From an uncultured Erythrobacter sp. (lineage in GTDB: Bacteria; Pseudomonadota; Alphaproteobacteria; Sphingomonadales; Sphingomonadaceae): a stretch of DNA of 64,000 nt. Shown here piece after piece: positions 63,765 to 64,000 of the stretch. Position 1 is the first letter of the stretch. Each line of letters starts with the position of its first letter. Made by a program: the position numbers and the translations under genes. The notes beneath the pieces are model-generated. The model did not search any database. It was not told where the DNA came from and was given only the letters and a program-made list of their open reading frames with translations. The stretch covers positions 124,001 to 188,000 of the forward strand of contig CANNCL010000003.1 in NCBI GenBank assembly GCA_947503155.1, given 5' to 3'.

Positions 63765-64000
63765 TCAGATCACGCCCGGCTCTGCCGCGACCCACCAAGA
63801 ATTTAGCGTAACTGCCCCGGCGAGGAGCGCGGCCATAAAGATGCTAATGCGCTCCGCTGCTCGCGGTCCGAAACTTGGCAAGCGGATCGGCTTGGCATTC
63901 TTGCGGAATTCCTCGGCATAGCGCGGGTGCTCTGTACCCATCCAGCGATCCCAGAAAGTAAAGTAGAACCCAAAATTGTGACCCGATGAATGATGCAAAT
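63765..64000 (-). CDS. Sterol desaturase/fatty-acid hydroxylase family protein (C-terminal part)
   Basis: The end of a di-iron membrane hydroxylase, cut by the right edge of the window. HHSSGHNFGFYFTFWDRWMGTEHPRY is the last histidine box of the family (HHxxG and NFG-W). A membrane segment (SIFMAALLAGAVTLNSWW) follows. The gene is read from beyond 64000 and its N-terminal three quarters are not visible. The frame start shown by an internal TTG is not a real start. Confidence 0.82.
   Translation of the reverse strand, partial: LHHSSGHNFGFYFTFWDRWMGTEHPRYAEEFRKNAKPIRLPSFGPRAAERISIFMAALLAGAVTLNSWWVAAEPGVI

Overview
The window looks like a contiguous piece of chromosome from an alphaproteobacterium of the order Sphingomonadales, close to the Erythrobacter group. 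The reasons are the gene order (pyrE-pdxJ-acpS-lepB, hisG-hisD-nusB-thiL-hppA, coxB-coxA-ctaB-coxF-ctaG-coxC-DUF983-SURF1-thrC), the Lys/Ala-tailed ribosomal protein L21, a K+-independent proton pyrophosphatase, and GC-rich coding sequence on both strands. Genes are densely packed, with many 1- to 4-base stop/start overlaps. I see no tRNA, rRNA, insertion sequence, prophage or CRISPR array. Nearly everything is core metabolism and housekeeping. The accessory-looking parts are small cassettes between core genes.

1-8.9 kb (minus strand): thioesterase II, a JmjC/cupin-like oxygenase, a FemAB/BioF2-type acetyltransferase, the proton-pumping pyrophosphatase with a clear terminator, then the run hisG-hisD-nusB-thiL. 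9-20.2 kb (mixed): small catabolic or stress enzymes (DUF2332, epoxide-hydrolase-like, SDR, Nudix, BolA, J-domain, GST, MpaB-type oxygenase, ChrR-like cupin), cobS without an adjacent cobT, a bifunctional class A penicillin-binding protein and two hotdog thioesterases.

20.3-22.4 kb (plus): the most unusual locus. A 54-residue peptide gene with a consensus ribosome-binding site ends in seven prolines followed by Gly-Leu-Phe. A perfect 14-bp hairpin follows it. Next come an unrecognised protein with a (Gln-Ser)10 microsatellite and a translationally coupled cupin-like protein with an HxH...H...N metal-site pattern. This has the architecture of a precursor peptide with tailoring or partner proteins, and I do not recognise it as a described system.

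22.4-27.1 kb (minus): ruvX, a DUF3089 lipase-like protein, lepB, acpS, a small membrane protein, pdxJ, pyrE. 27.4-36.2 kb (plus): the aa3-type cytochrome c oxidase operon with its assembly factors, then thrC and an rRNA-methyltransferase-like gene. A terminator-shaped hairpin lies inside the first codons of the DUF983 gene, so it may set expression of the downstream assembly genes. 36.2-38.7 kb: folB, an unknown small protein, moaA, moaD, moaE (pterin and molybdenum-cofactor synthesis). 38.7-40 kb: a membrane protein behind a near-perfect FNR box and a Shine-Dalgarno-masking inverted repeat, convergent with an FNR-type [4Fe-4S] regulator gene.

40-49.6 kb: rplU-rpmA, a GNAT enzyme, a TetR regulator, ygfZ, an ATP-grasp enzyme, pyrC, rarD, a 366-bp structured intergenic region, a lipoprotein, astD and a truncated gene remnant. 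49.6-64 kb: selO, a hydrolase, a glycosyltransferase, a TPR protein with bamB, an ICMT-like membrane methyltransferase, two tandem ABM monooxygenases, gshA, rsmE, ubiA, an SRAP-domain protein, a VOC protein divergent from soxR behind a promoter with soxS-like geometry, a SixA-like phosphatase, and the end of a sterol-desaturase-family gene cut by the window edge. No searches could be run, so family names come from recognised motifs and overall sequence character.
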